Origin: Pseudarthrobacter sp. MM222
GTDB lineage: Bacteria; Actinomycetota; Actinomycetes; Actinomycetales; Micrococcaceae
NCBI RefSeq assembly: GCF_947090775.1
Contig: NZ_OX352321.1
Location: forward strand, 2,728,001 to 2,792,000
Length of the DNA: 64,000 bases
Reading direction: 5' to 3'
Position numbers and translations under genes: made by a program. Positions 55,323 to 63,977 of this stretch are shown one piece after another (the stretch's first letter is position 1; each line of letters begins with the position of its first letter). Below the pieces are notes generated by a model that was not told where the DNA came from, did not search any database, and worked only from the letters and a program-made list of their open reading frames with translations.

Positions 55323-56196
55323 AGGACTCCTCCCCTTTCCAGAAATAGACCAGGCCGATGGCAAGCGCGCCCAGAGCCCAGGCGGCAAGAATTGCCCACG
55401 ACTGCCACTGCGGCACCCTGGCATAGAGGACACAGTCCCGGACGATGTCGATCACGTTGAACAAGGGATTAAGCTTGATGGCGGCCAGCACCTCGGGATG
55501 AGTGACGAAGCGGTCGTAGGTGTAGAAGATTGCCGATCCGTACATCCAAGCGCGAAGGACAAAAGGAAGCAGATGCGTGACGTCATGGACCCGGGAGATG
55601 ATCCGGGCCAGGATGAGGCCCACGCCAAGGTTGAACAGGAACTGCAGCATGATGGCTGGCACCACCAGGATCCAAAGCCAGGTGATTTCCTCGGCGGGCG
55701 GCAGAACCACCACAATCAGCAGCATTGCCAGCATGAGTGGCACCGCGGCCAGCAGCTCCCTCACGTTCGCGCCGATGGGTAGCGCGGCACGCGGGAAGTT
55801 GAACGCTTGCACCACGGACTTGTTGTTCCGGATGGAGCGCGCACCGGACGTGATGGCACCAGAGCTGAACTGGAACACAAAGATTCCCACCACGAGGTAA
55901 CCCACGAAATTCTCGATACCCCGGCTGGTATTGAGCAGCAGTCCGAAGATCAGGTAGTAGGTCAGCCCATTGAAGATGGGATTGAGAAGCAACCAGGCAC
56001 TGCCGAGGCGGTCGCGGCGCGTACCGCTCTGAACACGGGCACGGGCGTCATAGAAAATGAACTGCCGGAAATCCCAAAGCTGCACGAGATAATCCAGGAA
56101 ACTAGGCCGCGAACCGACACGGGTCAGCCGCCGCATATCCACGGAGAGGGGCTGGACGGCCACCGGCTCCGGGTCTATCGCACTATCTGCGGACAC
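55309..56196 (-). CDS. ABC-2 type permease of the TagG/Wzm type
   Basis: The 295-residue protein has six hydrophobic segments after an amphipathic N-terminal region (FLDYLVQLWDFRQFIFYDARAR). The family-typical features are SAWLLLNPIFNGLTYYLIFGLLL, RSIRNNKSVVQAFNFPRAALP and LPFVLRAWMYGSAIFYTYDRF. This matches permeases that pair with TagH/Wzt to move teichoic acid or O-antigen across the membrane. The GTG start overlaps the previous stop by one base. It pairs with the ATPase encoded immediately downstream. Confidence 0.92.
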   Translation of the reverse strand: MSADSAIDPEPVAVQPLSVDMRRLTRVGSRPSFLDYLVQLWDFRQFIFYDARARVQSGTRRDRLGSAWLLLNPIFNGLTYYLIFGLLLNTSRGIENFVGYLVVGIFVFQFSSGAITSGARSIRNNKSVVQAFNFPRAALPIGANVRELLAAVPLMLAMLLIVVVLPPAEEITWLWILVVPAIMLQFLFNLGVGLILARIISRVHDVTHLLPFVLRAWMYGSAIFYTYDRFVTHPEVLAAIKLNPLFNVIDIVRDCVLYARVPQWQSWAILAAWALGALAIGLVYFWKGEESYGRG

Positions 56197-57947
56197 TACT
56201 CGTTCTCCTCATTTTCGTGGTGCAGCCCAGCGTAACGCGTGGCCAGGGCGCGGGCGTTGGCCGCCCACGTCCTCTCAGCCAGAACTGCGGCACGGCCGGC
56301 GTGCCCCATCGATGCCCGGCGGCCCCGATCGGAGAGCAGCGCCGAGATCATCTCTGCAAGTTCATGTGGCGAGTCGGCAGGAGCCAGAAGCCCGTTGCCG
56401 CCGTCGTCTATTATCTCCCGAAGCGCGGGCAGGTCGCTTCCAACCACCGGCCGGGCACTCGCGAGAGCCTCGACAGGTTTGAGCGGGGTCACCGCCCGGG
56501 TCACGTCCAGGTCCTTCCGCGGAACAACAAAGACGTCCAGCGCCTGGTGATACAGCGGGGTCAGATCACGCGGCACCCGTCCGGTGAAAACGGCCTTCCC
56601 GGCCAGTCCCAGCTCACGGACCTGCTCCCGAAGTGCGGGCCCGGCCACGCCGTCCCCGACGATCAGCAGGCGCAGGTCCGGAAATTTGGGCGCGAGGATC
56701 GCGAAGGCGCGAACAAGGTCGTCCAGCCCTTCGTACCCGACGAGGCTGCTGACGGTGCCGATGTAGAGGCCGGCTTCCGCCAGGCCGAGCTTACGGCGCG
56801 CGCTGCCGGTATCCTGCGGCTCCTCAAGGAAGGCACCGCCGACGGCGTTCGGGGCAATGAGGATTTTCCGGGGATCGATGCCCGCCGCGACGATGTTGGC
56901 TTTCATGGCATCTCCCAGCGTCACCACCAGGTCCGCGTCGCGCATGACCTCGGTTTCGCGTTCCTGGAACAGCCTGTACTTTTCGCTGTCCCGGGCCTCG
57001 GGTCCCCGGGTGGCTGCCCAGGTGTCCGCCAATTGTCCGCGGACTTCGTACACCCACGGAATTCCCAGGGCCTCGGCCACCACCCGGACCACCAGTCCGT
57101 TGACGAAGTGCGTGGTGGTGTGCAGGACGCTTGGCTTGAATTCAAGCGCCACCTTCAGTAATTCCTCGGCCTGCTGCTGCAGGCGCGCATCCATTGTCGG
57201 TGCCAGCCGCGACGGAAGGAGCCGCCGGTAGTGGACCCCGTCTACGACGTCGCTGGCCCGGGCGAGGAGCTTACCTACCTGCACGGGGTACGCGAGCCGG
57301 GTGACTGCCAGCACTTCCCAGCCTGCATCCTGCTGGGCGGCCATAATGGAGTGGGACCGCTGGGCATAGCCACTCGCCGTGTGGGGCAGAGAGTTGGTCA
57401 ACAGGTGCAGCACGCGTCCGGGAACCGGGGTGAATTCCCACCGGCTCAGGGAAGGAGCCGTGCCCGTGAACAATGCGGCCTCGCCGGCCAGCCGGGATCG
57501 CTGCCGCCGTCCCGCCGGGCCGGCCCCGTCGAGAACCGCAACGGCGCCCGTCAGGTGCCCGTCGTGCCACAGCCTGCGGGCCCGCGCAGACTTGAGCCCG
57601 GCCGAGTTGCCGGCCGCGGACAGAAAGGCATCGGACATTTCCAGCCGGTTGGCTACCAGCGCGATGTCCGCCAGCTTGCTGGCCTTCTCCCCCACGACGT
57701 TCCGGTCAGCGGCGAGGCGAAGGCGGCGGAGGACGTCGTCGTCGTCTCCGCGGATGAGCGACGCGAGCAGTACGGGTACCGCCGTCGAGTCTTGGCGTGC
57801 CACTGTGCCGGCGAGCCGGGCAAGGGGACGAACCAGCGAGGCCGGGAGCCGGCGGGAGAGCTGAAGGAACAACACCATCGGATCGTCCGTGAGGTGTTGC
57901 CCTACCGTGTGTGCGGCGAGCCGCAAATTTTTGAGAACCTGGATCAT
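56196..57947 (-). CDS. GT4 glycosyltransferase with N-terminal helical extension
   Basis: The protein has 583 residues. The first 175 are helical and unassigned. The GT-B fold begins at about 178 (VLHLLTNSLPHTASGYAQRS, an acceptor-side loop), then VLHTTTHFVNGLVV, ILIAPNAVGG, YIGTVSSLVGYEGLDDLV, RLLIVGDGV and, in the donor-binding helix, VTPLKPVEALASARPVVGSDL. The ATG overlaps the upstream GT4 stop in ATGA. It is cytoplasmic, or membrane-associated through the extension. The sugar transferred is unknown. Confidence 0.88.
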   Translation of the reverse strand: MIQVLKNLRLAAHTVGQHLTDDPMVLFLQLSRRLPASLVRPLARLAGTVARQDSTAVPVLLASLIRGDDDDVLRRLRLAADRNVVGEKASKLADIALVANRLEMSDAFLSAAGNSAGLKSARARRLWHDGHLTGAVAVLDGAGPAGRRQRSRLAGEAALFTGTAPSLSRWEFTPVPGRVLHLLTNSLPHTASGYAQRSHSIMAAQQDAGWEVLAVTRLAYPVQVGKLLARASDVVDGVHYRRLLPSRLAPTMDARLQQQAEELLKVALEFKPSVLHTTTHFVNGLVVRVVAEALGIPWVYEVRGQLADTWAATRGPEARDSEKYRLFQERETEVMRDADLVVTLGDAMKANIVAAGIDPRKILIAPNAVGGAFLEEPQDTGSARRKLGLAEAGLYIGTVSSLVGYEGLDDLVRAFAILAPKFPDLRLLIVGDGVAGPALREQVRELGLAGKAVFTGRVPRDLTPLYHQALDVFVVPRKDLDVTRAVTPLKPVEALASARPVVGSDLPALREIIDDGGNGLLAPADSPHELAEMISALLSDRGRRASMGHAGRAAVLAERTWAANARALATRYAGLHHENEENE

Positions 57948-59215
57948 TGTGAACTGACGGGTGCCTTGCCGAGAAGATCTGCAATGAGGTCCATGTAACG
58001 GCCGGCCAACTGCTCATATTCAGCGTTCGCTTTGACCCACTGGCGGCTGTCGCCATTGCGGACGAGGCGTCCCCGGTCTGCGGCAAGTTCGCGCCAAAGG
58101 GCGGCCATTGCCTCCGGGTCGCTGGGCACGATATCCCCGGCCTCGGCGTCGGTGACGATCCGTGCCGCTTCTCCGCGCACCATGGCTGTCACGTGACGGC
58201 CCACGGCCAGGACCTCATAGGTTTTGGAGGGAACGGTGGTCTCGAAGGATTTCCAGTCGTCACGCAACGAAACAATGCAGGTGTCCGCGGAGGCGTAGCG
58301 CTCCATCATGGCCTCGCCGTGAAGCGGGGCGTGGAAGGTCACTGGAGCTTTCAATTCGCGCGCGAGCTTTTCCAGGGCGGGCCTTTGGGTTCCGTGGCCC
58401 ACCATGTGCAGGTGCATCGAGTCACCCACGAGGGCGCTGGCGCGGATGGCAACATCAAGTCGCTGGCTCTCACCGTGGTTTCCGAGGTAAAGGGCCTCGA
58501 AGACCGGGCGCTCCATATCGGGGGCGTCCAGCACCGGGATGGCGTCCAGATGCAACCCGTTGCTGACGGTCGCCACATTCCGGACCCCGCGGGCGCGAAG
58601 GGTTTCGGCAAATCCTTCGGTCACGGTGACGACCAGGTCCGCCCGCTGCTGCACAAACTCGACGACGTGCTCCACGACGCTCTTGACACTCCCCTGGACC
58701 AGGCGGGCGTCGCGGGCGAGGTCCGGCCAGGCGTCGCGCATTTCGACGATCAGCGGGACTTTGCGCAGCGTGGCGAGGACGTAACCGGCTGCGAGGGAGG
58801 GCAGACCCGGTGCCGTGACAATGACGACGTCGGGCTTGCGCAGAAGCATTCCCGCCGGGACGGAGAGCAACGCCGAAAAGCATTGGTCCACCAGGCGGGC
58901 AGCGCGCGAGTTGCCGTGGCGAAGGTATGGGACCCGGAGAATCTTCTCGGTGAATTGCCCCTTCTGCAGTTGAAACGGCCGTCCTGCCATTCGGCGCGGG
59001 AGCGCCCGCCGACCGAAGGGATAATGCGCGACTGGCGTTACGACGTCGATCTCCCAGCCTGCGTGCGAAAATTCCTTGATCATGGCAGTCCAACGGCGCT
59101 GGGGCGGGCTCTGCTCAGGCCAATACGAGTGGGTCAAAAGTGTGATCCGCAAGCGGGCATCAACGGGTATCCTGACGCCGACCTGTTCTTTCCCTGCGTC
59201 TTGGTGCATTCGCAT
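57944..59215 (-). CDS. WbuB-like GT4 glycosyltransferase
   Basis: The 423-residue protein opens with LRITLLTHSYWPEQSPPQRRW, the acceptor-side motif seen in WbuB-type GT4 enzymes. It then has VVTPVAHYPFGRR, DVVIVTAPGLPSLAAGYVLA, VPLIVEMRDAWPDLA, VSNGLHLDAIP, and TTVPSKTYEVLAVGRHV in place of the classical EX7E helix (the second glutamate is present). WbuB-like enzymes add sugars such as 6-deoxy-hexosamines or fucosamine to lipid-linked intermediates. It lies 3 bases after the Pro-rich surface protein gene and overlaps the next GT4 gene by four. Confidence 0.88.
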   Translation of the reverse strand: MRMHQDAGKEQVGVRIPVDARLRITLLTHSYWPEQSPPQRRWTAMIKEFSHAGWEIDVVTPVAHYPFGRRALPRRMAGRPFQLQKGQFTEKILRVPYLRHGNSRAARLVDQCFSALLSVPAGMLLRKPDVVIVTAPGLPSLAAGYVLATLRKVPLIVEMRDAWPDLARDARLVQGSVKSVVEHVVEFVQQRADLVVTVTEGFAETLRARGVRNVATVSNGLHLDAIPVLDAPDMERPVFEALYLGNHGESQRLDVAIRASALVGDSMHLHMVGHGTQRPALEKLARELKAPVTFHAPLHGEAMMERYASADTCIVSLRDDWKSFETTVPSKTYEVLAVGRHVTAMVRGEAARIVTDAEAGDIVPSDPEAMAALWRELAADRGRLVRNGDSRQWVKANAEYEQLAGRYMDLIADLLGKAPVSSQ

Positions 59216-59218
59216 CGA

Positions 59219-59959
59219 CTACTTGCTGCCCTTGGCGGCAATGACGGGGGCTCTGCCGGCTAGGAACCGGAAGTAGAGCACGCCGGCACCCAGCAGGATC
59301 AGCACCGTGATCATCTGGACCACCAGCGGGCTGCCGGTGGCAACGGCCACGGCTGCCTGGATTTCGGACTTCATCATGGAGGGGGGCAGTGCCGCCGCTG
59401 CGGCTACCGCTGCGGGGGCCGGCTCCAGTGTTGGAGTTGGCTCCGGCGCCGGTGCCACGGCGGCAGTCTCTTCGATTCCGGCGGGCGCAGCGGCCGGAGC
59501 AACTACGCGCGGCGGCGCCGGTATTACGCTCGGGGTGACGACCGGAGGCACGACGGCTGCGGGAGCTTCCGGGGCGGGTGCAACGGGAGCTTCCGGGGCG
59601 GGCGGCAGCGGAGCGGGGGTGCCGGGCTCAGTGGGGAGCGGAGCCGGGTCCACGGGCGTTGTTGGCTCGACCGGTGCAGGGTCCACCGGTGTCGGATCCA
59701 CGGGAGTCGGGTCCACAGGGGTCGGGTCCACCGGCGGCGTGACCGGAACATCGACCGGCGGGGTGACCGGAACATCAACGGGCGGCGTACCTGGTCCATC
59801 AACCGGCGGTGTCGGCTCGGGGCTCACCAATGTGAACACCTCAGGAAGCGTGAAATCGGTTGCGTGGGCGGAGCTAACAGGTCCAGCGAGGGCCAATCCC
59901 AATGCCAGCGCCAGCATTCCGGCGCGCCCTGAATTCGCCATGCGGCTACGAACTGTCAT
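59219..59959 (-). CDS. Pro/Val/Thr/Asp-rich wall-spanning surface protein with C-terminal membrane anchor
   Basis: I chose the ATG at 59959 with GGGGGAGG upstream, giving 246 residues. A signal peptide (about 1-33, ending SAHA) is followed by a low-complexity stalk: PPVDVPVT units, then PTPVD units, then Pro/Ala-rich sequence to about 200. A hydrophobic helix (about 215-237, VQMITVLILLGAGVLYF) and a short basic tail (GRAPVIAAKGSK) close the protein. There is no LPXTG. The stalk would cross the wall and hold the protein in the membrane. It is the first gene of the long polymer operon and is absent from typical teichoic loci I know. Confidence 0.75.
   Translation of the reverse strand: MTVRSRMANSGRAGMLALALGLALAGPVSSAHATDFTLPEVFTLVSPEPTPPVDGPGTPPVDVPVTPPVDVPVTPPVDPTPVDPTPVDPTPVDPAPVEPTTPVDPAPLPTEPGTPAPLPPAPEAPVAPAPEAPAAVVPPVVTPSVIPAPPRVVAPAAAPAGIEETAAVAPAPEPTPTLEPAPAAVAAAAALPPSMMKSEIQAAVAVATGSPLVVQMITVLILLGAGVLYFRFLAGRAPVIAAKGSK
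59640..59805 (-). repeat. In-frame short tandem repeats encoding the Pro-rich stalk
   Basis: Two repeat families occur side by side: about four copies of a 12-15-base PTPVD unit near 59685-59735, and a 24-base PPVDVPVT unit (GGAACATC(A/G)AC core) repeated near 59738-59785. Such arrays can change length by slippage. Confidence 0.75.
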
Positions 59960-60136
59960 GGATAGTGCCTCCCCCTTGTGCGAGATGTTCCAACCGTGTC
60001 TAGATTCCGGCCAGAGCTGACCTCGCTGTCGGCAGTGCCCCAGAATGCACGATCCTCCCATGGTACTGGATGACGCCTAAGCGCCCAACAGTGCCCTTCG
60101 CAAAGCACCGCGGCGTGTCCGGGATAGGCTGGAGGA

Positions 60137-60640
60137 ATGCACCTGTTCCACACCCCGGTTTCCGCACGCCTGCTACGACTTTTGGCGGTTGGTGCAGTCT
60201 CCGGCGCGGCGCTTACTGCCTGCGCGCCGGTGGTGGATGTCACGCCGGCGAAGGACAGCGCCAACGCGGCCTGCGCGCCCATGATGGTCGCTTTGCCGGA
60301 CGCCATCGGCGAGGCCAAACTGCGCAAGACAAACAGCCAGGGAACGGCTGCCTGGGGGGACCCTTCATTGGTCATCCTGCGCTGCGGCGTCAACGTCCCG
60401 GGACCCACCACAGACCGTTGCGTCAGCGTGAACGGCGTCGACTGGGTCATCAAGGAAGGCAGCCCGGTGTGGACCCTGACCACTTTCGGCCGCGAGCCCG
60501 CCACCGAAATCCTGCTGGACCCGGACAAGATCAGTTCGGCGACGGTGCTGGCGGATCTCGCCGCCTCAGCCGCAAAAATCAAGTCGAACCGTGGCTGTGT
60601 GGGCCAGGAAGAGTTGCAGAACCTGCCGCCCACCAGTTAG
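60137..60640 (+). CDS. DUF3515 lipoprotein
   Basis: The 167-residue protein has a lipobox SGAALTAC with the modified cysteine at residue 29, so it is a lipoprotein on the outer face of the membrane. The body with WVIKEGSPVWTLTTFGREPATEILLD and four further cysteines matches the actinobacterial DUF3515 family. Its function is unknown. In related genomes it lies between ddl and thiL, and here it marks the right junction of the locus. It converges on the LCP gene with 25 bases between stops. Confidence 0.85.
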   Translation: MHLFHTPVSARLLRLLAVGAVSGAALTACAPVVDVTPAKDSANAACAPMMVALPDAIGEAKLRKTNSQGTAAWGDPSLVILRCGVNVPGPTTDRCVSVNGVDWVIKEGSPVWTLTTFGREPATEILLDPDKISSATVLADLAASAAKIKSNRGCVGQEELQNLPPTS

Positions 60641-60665
60641 CTTCCGCCACCGGGCGTCCGGGGCC

Positions 60666-61727
60666 TTATTGCTTCGAGGCCGCGCCGGACTGTTGCAGGT
60701 AGGTGCTGAGGGTGCCGTTTTTCAGGGCGTCCTTGATTCCGGCGATCGCCGCGTCATCCCGGAGGACGATGGACTGGCCGTCGGCCGAGGTCCCGATCCC
60801 CAGAGTCGGCAGGGTGAAGCTGGTGACATTGGACGCCCTGACCTCGCGGAGTTCCACGGCGAGGGCCGCGGCCTTTCCCGCGTCCAGGGACGAGTCCACG
60901 CTGACGTACGGTGAGACCGTGTCAACCAGCTTGCTGAGGGTTGCCGGATTCGTGAGGGTCTCGGCGGTCAGGAACCGGGACAAAATCGCCTTCAGGAACA
61001 CCTGCTGGTTCTTGACCCGCTGGTAGTCACCATCGCTGAATGCCTTGCGTTCGCGCACGAACGCCAGCGCCTGCTCGCCTGTAAGGTCCTGCTTGCCGGC
61101 GGGGAATGAGAACTGCCGGGTATTGAACGCTACGGGAACGTTGACTTCGACGCCGCCCAGGGCGTCAGTCATGGCCTTGAATCCTTCGAAGTCGATGACG
61201 GCTACGTTGTCCAGGCGGGTGTCGAACATGTTTTCCAGGGTCTGAACTGTCAGGGGGATGCCGCCGAAGGCCATCGCGGAATTCATCTTGGACTCGCCCC
61301 GCCCGGGGATATCGACCCAGGTGTCGCGCAGAATGGACATGATGTAGATGTTTTTCCGGTCCGCGGGAATGTGGACCCACATCATGGTGTCGGACCGCTG
61401 GTCGGTCGGGACGCCGGCTTCGGCTTCATCCACTCCTGCCGCACGGCTGTCGCTTCCCAGCAGCAGCATATTGGTGGCGCTCGGTCCGGAACCTGACTCG
61501 ACCTTGTCCGGTCGGGTCGATTCGTCGGGGAAAGCGTTGTCGATCTTCTGCGCCTTGGAGTCGAAGCTCTGGGCGAGGTTGAAAGCGAACACGCCGGCCA
61601 CCGCGGCGGCGACGAGGAAGAACGCTACGAAGCCCAGCAGGACGTTGCGGCCCGTGTGCCGTTTCCGGTCCTTCTGCGGCCGCCGTCGCCTCTCGTCTAA
61701 CGTCTGCTGCTCGGTTTCAAAGGCCAT
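60666..61727 (-). CDS. LytR-CpsA-Psr (LCP) family glycopolymer ligase
   Basis: LCP enzymes transfer lipid-linked teichoic acid, capsule or arabinogalactan-type polymers to peptidoglycan outside the cell. I chose the ATG at 61727 with GGGAAAG upstream, giving 353 residues. It has a cytoplasmic basic N-terminus, one transmembrane helix (about 32-53) and an LCP domain with LLLGSDSR, RSDTMMWVHI, ILRDTWVDIPG, ALGGVEVNV, GEQALAFVRERKAFSDGDYQRVKNQ and a C-terminal DAAIAGI region. The conserved Arg and Asp residues of the phosphoryl-binding site are present. It is the likely attachment enzyme for the locus product, though it may serve other polymers. Confidence 0.93.
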   Translation of the reverse strand: MAFETEQQTLDERRRRPQKDRKRHTGRNVLLGFVAFFLVAAAVAGVFAFNLAQSFDSKAQKIDNAFPDESTRPDKVESGSGPSATNMLLLGSDSRAAGVDEAEAGVPTDQRSDTMMWVHIPADRKNIYIMSILRDTWVDIPGRGESKMNSAMAFGGIPLTVQTLENMFDTRLDNVAVIDFEGFKAMTDALGGVEVNVPVAFNTRQFSFPAGKQDLTGEQALAFVRERKAFSDGDYQRVKNQQVFLKAILSRFLTAETLTNPATLSKLVDTVSPYVSVDSSLDAGKAAALAVELREVRASNVTSFTLPTLGIGTSADGQSIVLRDDAAIAGIKDALKNGTLSTYLQQSGAASKQ

Positions 61728-61773
61728 GTGTTCTTTCCCAACAGGTGGATTCAAAAGGACAAAGACAGGCGTG

Positions 61774-62922
61774 CTAGCGCAGCCCGGTCCTGCGGTGCAG
61801 TGCGAGGTAAATCAGCTCGTCGATCAGCTCCGCATAGCTCAGGCCAGAGGCCTTCCACATCTGCGGGTACATGCTCTTGGGCGTGAAACCCGGCATGGTG
61901 TTGATCTCGTTGATGATCAGTTCGCCATCATGGGTGTAGAAGAAGTCAACCCGGCTGAGCCCTTCGGCGCCGACGGCGTCGAACGCGACGGCGGCAAGGT
62001 CGCGGACGCGGGTGATGGCCTCGGCGGGGAGGTCGGCCGGGCAGCTGAGCGCGGCGGCGTCGTCCTCCACGTATTTGGCGTTGAAGTCATAAAATTCGTG
62101 GCCGCCGCCTGCGACCGAGATTTCCCCGGGCATGGACGTCCGCGGAGCCTCGGTCCCCCGGCCTTCCAGGACCGCGCATTCGATCTCGCGCCCCACGATG
62201 CCTGCCTCGATGACGAGCTTCGGGTCGTGCTCGCGGGCCGCCTCGATCGCGGCGTCCAGGCTCTCAAGGGAGTCGACCTTGGAGATGCCCATGGAGGAAC
62301 CGGCACGGGCGGGCTTCACGAACACAGGAAAGCCCAGCTGGTCCACGCGCTTGCGGACCGTCTCCGGATCGTTGCGCCACTGCCGGTCTGTAACGGCAAT
62401 GTAGGGCCCCACGCGAAGCCCGGCGGATTCGAACACCACCTTCATGAAGTGCTTGTCCATTCCGACGGCGGAAGCCAGCACGCCGGCGCCGACATAACGC
62501 GTGTCAGACAGCTCCAGCAATCCCTGGATGGTCCCGTCCTCGCCGAACGGCCCGTGCAGCAGCGGGAAAACCACGTCCACGGATCCCAGTTCCTGGGGTA
62601 CCTCGTTCGGGGAAGCGACAATCAGCTGATGTTCTCCGCCGATCTCGGCCAGTGCCACGGTCTGCTCCGAGGTGGGGACCTCCGGCAGCGAGGACGCGGA
62701 CAGGGACCATTCGCGGGTGTCGCCGGAAACCAGGACCCATTGGCCCGTCTTGGCGATACCGATGGGGATGACCTCGTACTTTGTCTGGTCGATCGCGCCG
62801 AGGACCCCCGCCGCGGTGACGCAGCTCACTGCGTGTTCGCTGGAGCGTCCGCCAAACAGCACTGCCACGCGGGGCCTTGACCGCACGGCCCGGCCCTCTG
62901 CGCTCACGTTTTCTACCGACAC
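61774..62922 (-). CDS. ddl: D-alanine--D-alanine ligase
   Basis: This ATP-grasp enzyme makes the D-Ala-D-Ala dipeptide for peptidoglycan. The GTG at 62922 gives 382 residues and follows the gpsA stop by two bases. Motifs are VLFGGRSSEHAVSC, FPLLHGPFGEDGTIQGLLE, VFVKPARAGSSMGISKV and NEINTMPGFTPKSMYPQ. Open frame upstream overlaps gpsA and is not part of the gene. It lies 46 bases upstream of the LCP gene. Confidence 0.95.
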   Translation of the reverse strand: MSVENVSAEGRAVRSRPRVAVLFGGRSSEHAVSCVTAAGVLGAIDQTKYEVIPIGIAKTGQWVLVSGDTREWSLSASSLPEVPTSEQTVALAEIGGEHQLIVASPNEVPQELGSVDVVFPLLHGPFGEDGTIQGLLELSDTRYVGAGVLASAVGMDKHFMKVVFESAGLRVGPYIAVTDRQWRNDPETVRKRVDQLGFPVFVKPARAGSSMGISKVDSLESLDAAIEAAREHDPKLVIEAGIVGREIECAVLEGRGTEAPRTSMPGEISVAGGGHEFYDFNAKYVEDDAAALSCPADLPAEAITRVRDLAAVAFDAVGAEGLSRVDFFYTHDGELIINEINTMPGFTPKSMYPQMWKASGLSYAELIDELIYLALHRRTGLR

Positions 62923-62924
62923 TT

Positions 62925-63977
62925 TCAGTGATCGCCTTCGGGTTTCAGGTCCCGGGACAGCAGCAGCGGACCCAGTTCGTCGACGGACAGTTTTCCGGCC
63001 AGCACGGCGACGACGGCCGCGGTGATCGGCATCTCGACGTCGAGCTTTCCGGCCAGCTCGTGGACCGCCTGGCTGGACTTGATGCCTTCGGCCGTCTGGT
63101 TCATCTCGGCGGTGACCTGCTCGAGCGTGAGGCCCTTGCCCAGCAAGCGGCCAGCGGTGTGGTTCCGGGACAGCGGGGAGGAGCATGTTGCCACGAGGTC
63201 GCCCAGTCCGGCGAGCCCTGCCATGGTCCGGGCTTCCCCGCCCAGCGCGAGTGTAAGGCGTGAGGTCTCGGCCAGCCCGCGGGTGATGACGGATGCCTTG
63301 GTGTTGTCACCCATCCGTTTGCCTTCGCAGATCCCGACGGCCAGGGCGATCACGTTCTTGACGATGCCGCCGATTTCGACGCCGATCACATCGGTGGTGG
63401 TGTACGGGCGGAAGTATGGTGCCGTGCAGCTGCGGGCGATCCAGCCGGCGGCCTCGGAATCGGAGCATGCGACGACGGAGGCCGTAGGCTCTTCACGGGC
63501 GATCTCCATGGCCAGATTGGGGCCCGAGACCACGGCTACGCGGTCGGCCGGAATATCCAGCTCCTCGCGGATAACCTGGCTCATCCGTGCGTCGGAATGC
63601 AGCTCAAGCCCCTTCATGAGCGACACCACGAAGGCTCCGGGGGGCAGGAGGTGCTTCCATTCGCGCAGCTGCGGCCTCAGGGTTTGCGCCGGGACCGCGA
63701 GGATAACCAGCTCGGCCCCTTCGAAGACCTCCACGACGTCGGTCGACGCGGTGATGCTGGACGGCAGGACGATGTCCTTGAGGTATTGCTCGTTCTTGTG
63801 CAGGGTGTTGATCTGCTCCACCACTTCGGCGCGCCGGCCCCAGATGCGGATCCGGCGATCCACACCGGACGCGATGGCTGCGTCAGCGACGACCTTCGCG
63901 AAGGTGGTCCCCCAGGATCCGGCCCCCAGGACGGCTACGGTGCTGGCAGATGTTGCTCGTTCAAGATTGACCGTCAT
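62925..63977 (-). CDS. gpsA: NAD(P)-dependent glycerol-3-phosphate dehydrogenase
   Basis: GpsA reduces dihydroxyacetone phosphate to sn-glycerol-3-phosphate for phospholipid and, where present, glycerol-based polymers. The 350-residue protein has VAVLGAGSWGTTFAK (15-29), VVSGPNLAMEIA, EIGGIVKNVIALAVGI with the catalytic lysine, and AGLAGLGDLVATCSSPLSRN. It provides the backbone precursor that TagF-type enzymes could use through CDP-glycerol, though no TagD homologue is seen. The ATG at 63977 overlaps a TGA of a possible upstream gene. Confidence 0.96.
   Translation of the reverse strand: MTVNLERATSASTVAVLGAGSWGTTFAKVVADAAIASGVDRRIRIWGRRAEVVEQINTLHKNEQYLKDIVLPSSITASTDVVEVFEGAELVILAVPAQTLRPQLREWKHLLPPGAFVVSLMKGLELHSDARMSQVIREELDIPADRVAVVSGPNLAMEIAREEPTASVVACSDSEAAGWIARSCTAPYFRPYTTTDVIGVEIGGIVKNVIALAVGICEGKRMGDNTKASVITRGLAETSRLTLALGGEARTMAGLAGLGDLVATCSSPLSRNHTAGRLLGKGLTLEQVTAEMNQTAEGIKSSQAVHELAGKLDVEMPITAAVVAVLAGKLSVDELGPLLLSRDLKPEGDH

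Noticed and set aside
59640..59805. Tandem repeats as a possible CRISPR array
   Set aside because: Units are short, in frame and without spacers; they encode the Pro-rich stalk. No cas genes are present.
59307..60020. Gly/Ala/Ser/Thr-rich plus-strand frame opposite the Pro-rich surface protein
   Set aside because: It is the complement of the Pro-rich repeats. Its low-complexity composition explains the open frame.
16784..60136. Search for att-like direct repeats, integrase or transposase genes at the locus borders
   Set aside because: Nothing matching was seen by eye. The locus appears to have been gained without a visible mobile element remnant in the window.
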